64,000 nt of DNA from Mytilisepta virgata (taxonomy: Eukaryota; Mollusca; Bivalvia; Mytilida; Mytilidae): the NCBI GenBank assembly GCA_028015205.1, contig CM051514.1, positions 28,226,150 through 28,290,149 of the forward strand. The letters run 5' to 3'. The position numbers and the translations under genes are program-made. The notes under the pieces are model-generated. The model was given only the letters and a program-made list of their open reading frames with translations. It ran no database searches and was not told where the DNA came from. Below, piece by piece: positions 59,851 through 64,000 of this stretch (within the stretch, counting starts at the first letter, position 1; each line of letters begins with the position of its first letter).

Positions 59851-60440
59851 TATTCACATCAAAAACTGCAAACATTACCAAATGCGGTGATCCGAGGTGC
59901 GGGACTTGCGAACTGATTGAAGAAGGACAATCGAAAATGATGAATTCCGGAATAATCCTTAAACCAAATTCAAGTATGAACTTTAAATCGGAAAGCGTGA
60001 TTTTCTCTGCAACATGTCCTGGCTGCAATAAAAATTATATTGGACAAACCAAAAGACTCATTGATTGGGTCCGCGTTCATAAACAACAGATACGGGACCC
60101 GTCAACTAGAAACACGCCATGTTCCGAACATTTCGAAAAATGTGAAAACGGAAAATGCACAATATTTCCGTTTTTTAAAATGTGGAATAATGATAAGGCC
60201 ACCCGGGAAGCGAAGAAACAATATTTTATCAAACTTTATAATCCGCCTCTGAATAGGTCTTAACAGTTTCGTTTTGTCCGCAATAATCGTGAAATTGTAT
60301 TTACTACCGTTGAACGTCGCCAGGAAGTAACGACATCAATCGTTGCCTAACGACGTCGTCATTCTGTCTGAAGAACCGTTACAGGTGAAAGCGCTATCAG
60401 AACCTTACTGATTAATTATGTGATATTTTGTGTTTTTCAA
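59851..60440 (+). mobile_element. Penelope-like element fragment with GIY-YIG nuclease part
   Basis: Extra DNA relative to the paralogous sequence at about 9390-9420. The + frame from about 59853 to 60263 reads KCGDPRCGTCE (a CxxC-type Zn-binding start), about 35 residues on ATCPGCNKNYIGQTKRLIDW, then VRVHKQQI, EHFEKCENGKC and ATREAKKQYFIKLYNPPLN before the stop. The YIG, R..H and late E...P.LN order matches the GIY-YIG endonuclease domain at the C terminus of Penelope-like retroelement polyproteins. The reverse-transcriptase part is absent, as in 5'-truncated copies. Exact junctions are not fixed. Confidence 0.7.
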
Positions 60441-60894
60441 ATGTTATATATATATGTTTTATACATTTGTGACAAGTGGCCTATTTATAACAGGTATAAA
60501 GGTAATTTGGAGTCGTTTTGATATATCGTAATAGTCGTAATAATTGAGGACACATGTAAGATGGTTATACCAATGTAGTTCATAAAATCCTACATCCGGA
60601 ATTTACAAAATGTATTAAATCGAAATACATTATATTTGAAATAATTTATGTTTTTTGCATGGAAAACATTTTTTTTGGCATTTTTTCATGTAAGGAAGAT
60701 TATTTTTTTTTAAATATCAAAGCAGCAAATATCCACCTGTTATATAATGGAAAATAATTGTTATAAATTTGATCATTTATAAGCATGATAAAGATGACAA
60801 AATTAGCCCTAATTTTACATTCTATATTATGACCATATACATTTCAATAAGAAAATTTGGTATGCGAAAAGACATCTACCTACCGATTTTTCCG

Positions 60895-60904
60895 TATAAA
60901 TAGG
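60895..60904 (+). promoter_or_regulatory. TATA box of transporter gene E
   Basis: TATAAATAGG, followed by the conserved GGTTACCAAAGG and an ACAAA|GTAAGT first-exon donor at 60985. Same arrangement as in A and B, single copy. Intron 60985-62264 contains the two ACCGT-GTGTCC-AGTGAAA blocks also seen in B. Confidence 0.6.
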
Positions 60905-62266
60905 TTACCAAAGGTATATAGATGCATTTTATATTAAAGGAAATAATACTCCAGATATTGTATTACAATGTTAACCGATACAAAGTAAGTAAAAAACAGT
61001 ACTTAAATAGTTCAAGTCGTTATAAGTTTAAAGTTTTTGGAATAAAACAACTGTTTAATGATGTCCATTAGCATCGACACCATCAGAGGGAAGATAATAC
61101 CGTAGTGTCCGAGTGAAAGAAAATCTGGTAAATCACATATTAAAAGAACCGAACTACAGCTGTAAATAACTCGAGCGCCATTTCAAGTCGTTATAAGTTT
61201 TAAAGTTTTTGTAATCGATACAACCAGAGGTAAGATAATTAGATTTATTACATTGAACCGGTGATTTACCGTCGTGTCCTAGTGAAAGAAAATCTGGTAA
61301 ATCACATGTTAAAAGAACAGCCGTTCTTTCACTCTAGGAACTAACGTCACAATTGCCGGGAAGAGATGTCAAAAGACATAGTCCGTTTTATTTCAATTGA
61401 TATCTGCTAAAATGCTAGATTCTGTACAATTTAATAAAAGGTATAACTAATCGTTGAATTGAAATATCAGAAATTAACAACTTGTGACCGAACTACAGCT
61501 GTAAATAACTCGTGATTTACTGCATAGTTTAGTCACGCGTGGTTAGTTTCTGGTATTTGGATTCAACGAATCGTTATGCAATAATTATTAGAATTGACAG
61601 GAATACAATGTACAAAAGACTAAATTCAACTGACAGACAAATAAAAAATATAATATAACAAGACACCACACCCCGGGAAGAGGGGGGGGGGGGAGAGAGT
61701 GACCACAAAAATGGAATTTCTTAAAAAGATAGACAACTACAAATCCAGAATCACGTACACAAAGGCTTGGTTTGTCATTTCAGAACACTCCTTACAATAA
61801 CGGTCCTATAAATTATAGTCAATTCGCAGCAGTAAAACTTCTGCATCGGAGCCACTGTCCGGTTTCATGATTAGTCGTTAGTGTTATCTGGTTACCGGTC
61901 ATCAGTGTCCTTTTCCTATTGATGTCCTGAAACCAGTCTTGACCGTAGCCGTACGGGTGTTTTTTTTTTAAATAGGGACTTGTGTTATTAAACATGGATA
62001 GTCTTGACTCTTGCTTACAACCAAAAATCCGTTATGAGGTTGATCCTTAAATCATATCAGTAAATGACGGATAAAGGGTTAAAGTACATGAAAAATTATA
62101 ATGCGAAAAGCGATTCAACGGCGTTTAATTAGTTTGAAATAATTTGCATTCTTAATGAAACGTTTGAATCTCTTGGTTCCCAGATTGTATTTGACATATC
62201 AGCAGTCTACGAAATGACTATGTTACATGCATGTTTATCTATGTACCGTTCATTCTATTAGTAGGA

Positions 62267-64000
62267 ATGGCAGGAGTCCGGCTTTCGTTTAGCAAAAGTG
62301 GTATTACAAATTTACACAAAAGACTGATATTGGACGATAGATTTCGGAAGATATTTGCTGTTTTTGTGTGGTCATGTTTTATTTTCTTGGTACTAGTAAG
62401 TGCGTTATTCACATCAGTAAAATTTAAACATTGTCAAAGTATGTTTGATTATTTAAAAACAAAACACAAAAGAACAATCAATTTTAATTGCTTACCTCCC
62501 TAAGATTATTAAGGTAAGGAGTGGATTTCTTTTCTTTTGCTTTTGTTATTTAAGATACATTTTGCCTGTTGTTCTCTTCTCATCGTATGTCTGTGTTTGC
62601 GTGTTTTTATCTTATATACTGGTACACATATAGCCTATATGCTGATTTCCACCACTACTGGGAAACAGGAAATAGTCAATGCAGGACGTAAAGCCTACCT
62701 GAAAGCAAAATATGGAAACAATTACGCTTTCTGCAGGACTTCGAAGTGGTCCGGTTTTATTTTTAGGTTTATGTTAAAAAATAAAGCAAAGAAAGGAGAA
62801 TGTTTCTCTCTTGATATCAGTGACATAATCGCCACTGGTTGATAATCAATAAATTCTTCCATCAATCCATTTTAGATTTTAGAAGTTTTTATTATTGATG
62901 CGCGGCCTACAATAGAATTCTTAGCATAATTTCGAAACATAAGTAATACCTAATTGTTGTGCATTTTTGCAATTGTTTAAATGTATTATACAGGGATGGA
63001 ACTTAGGACAGGGCGGACCAACACTTTTGGACCTTCAGATTGTATCGAACTGTACGCTAGAGGAAGCTTCATTGTTCTTCACAGCTATTGCCTGTGGATA
63101 TTTGCTTTCGTCATTTGTAATCGCCGTTACTTTTGACAGATTCAATAAATTTCTACATATCATTTTTGGAAATATCGGAGTATCAGTCTTGATGGCGCCC
63201 ATTCCTTGGTGTGTTTATTATGAACTCATGTTTGCTATGCATTTGCTAAAGGGATTTATGTGCGGATTTGCCGACGCAGGTTTGTAGTGATTTATAGAAT
63301 GATGTTATTTTTTATGGAAAGCGTAGTGAAACCGAGATTTATTAAAAAAAAGACAAGTTTAATGTTAAAAAAACGGAACGTGTAAATAAGTTATTGTTAT
63401 ACCGGGTTATTTTTTCCCGATACCAATTCGTGCATTCGGTGAACATATCTGAATTAATCTTCATCGAGTACAAATATATTCTAAAACGTGAATCAGTCCG
63501 GTGTTTGGTATCTTGAAAGTACGAAATCATAAACAAATGCTGGAAAAATTCTAGCTTTACATTTGTACCGTTCTTCGACGTTGTTCCGCCAATTAGTTCG
63601 AAAAATATTTTTTTTAATTTCTGGGGAATGCATTAAGGAAGAAACCGATTAAATATAGAAAATAAAAGAAAATAGTTTTTTTTTGAAAGGTCTATAATTT
63701 AATTCGTTATTATTATATTATTAATATTCTTTCAGTCATTTCAACCTACCTTATTCATTTGCTTGGTCAAGATTGCTCGAGTTATATGCAGATTTTACAC
63801 CTTTTCTTCACTGTCGGAGGAATTTTGTCACCATTAGCATCAGCACCATTCTTAACACTTAACGAAATGCAGCATCCTTTAACCAACCGTTCTTTTCATA
63901 ACACAACAGCTGAATTGATTAATTCAGATTATACAACTGATGCTAAACAGCTTACAGTCACAGATGTTACGCTGATACTGAACACAACTGATCAACAATT
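62267..64000 (+). CDS. MFS sugar transporter-like protein, copy E, cut by window edge
   Basis: Coding exons 62267-62395, 62994-63279 and 63736 to the edge, with the same phases and exon lengths as A and B. The first donor is CTA|GTAAGT and exon 2 ends GCAG|GTTTGT. Exon 3 stays open for 265 nt to the window end, ending inside the sequon-rich outside loop. Predicted residues are closest to copy B (QHPLTNRSF shared), with its own changes such as MAPIPWC for MAAIPWC and AGVRLSFSKSG at the start. An in-frame ATG at 62231 is discounted for the same reason as in copy B: an acceptor ends at 62264. Nothing visible is broken. The C-terminal half is beyond the window. Confidence 0.82.

Overview
The window is AT-rich, intron-bearing animal DNA with abundant decayed transposable elements. 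It most likely comes from a bivalve mollusc, and the style of repeats and spliced genes suggests a mussel (Mytilidae). This is inference from gene structure, repeat style and protein character; no search was possible. There are no bacterial operons, rRNA genes or CRISPR arrays.

The backbone is a tandem array of five copies, all on the + strand, of a three-coding-exon sugar-transporter-like gene of the major facilitator superfamily (MFSD4 / sodium-dependent glucose transporter 1 type). Copy A is 10653-13202, copy B 33880-36449, copy C is a broken pseudogene at 43913-46770, copy D is a more diverged intact gene at 48273-51298, and copy E (62267 onward) runs off the right edge. Intron phases are the same in every copy (phase 0 after exon 1, phase 1 after exon 2; exon 2 is 286 nt in all four intact copies). 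Copies A, B and E lie in long segmental duplications that share a promoter (TATAAATAGG, a short untranslated first exon ending in a GTAAGT donor), an upstream degenerate ~115-bp tandem repeat and an old minus-strand non-LTR retrotransposon 3' end. In copy B the whole promoter/first-exon block is duplicated as two 183-bp tandem copies.

Left edge: the first coding exon (minus strand, 1706-1877) of a gene whose product begins a DUF4062-type domain, as in NACHT/WD-repeat proteins; the rest lies beyond the window. Between the transporters are many mobile elements, several dated by clean empty sites in paralogous units: a 5.6-kb DNA transposon with TTAA target duplications just downstream of gene A (13654-19241), a pogo/Tigger-like element in unit B, a solo Gypsy-type LTR, an internally deleted Gypsy element, a MULE fragment, a long-inverted-repeat element, several MITEs, a tRNA-derived SINE, a Tc1-like transposase relic and a Penelope-type GIY-YIG fragment.

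The most interesting item is the 5.6-kb TTAA element. Its only recognisable coding remnant belongs to a recurrent, uncharacterised invertebrate protein family. Part of that gene, with its flanking non-coding DNA, has been amplified into four nearly identical 513-bp units. This links an orphan protein family to a transposon with defined ends. The duplication units also record an order of events: the retrotransposon inserted first, then the unit duplicated, then separate copies received separate DNA transposons.
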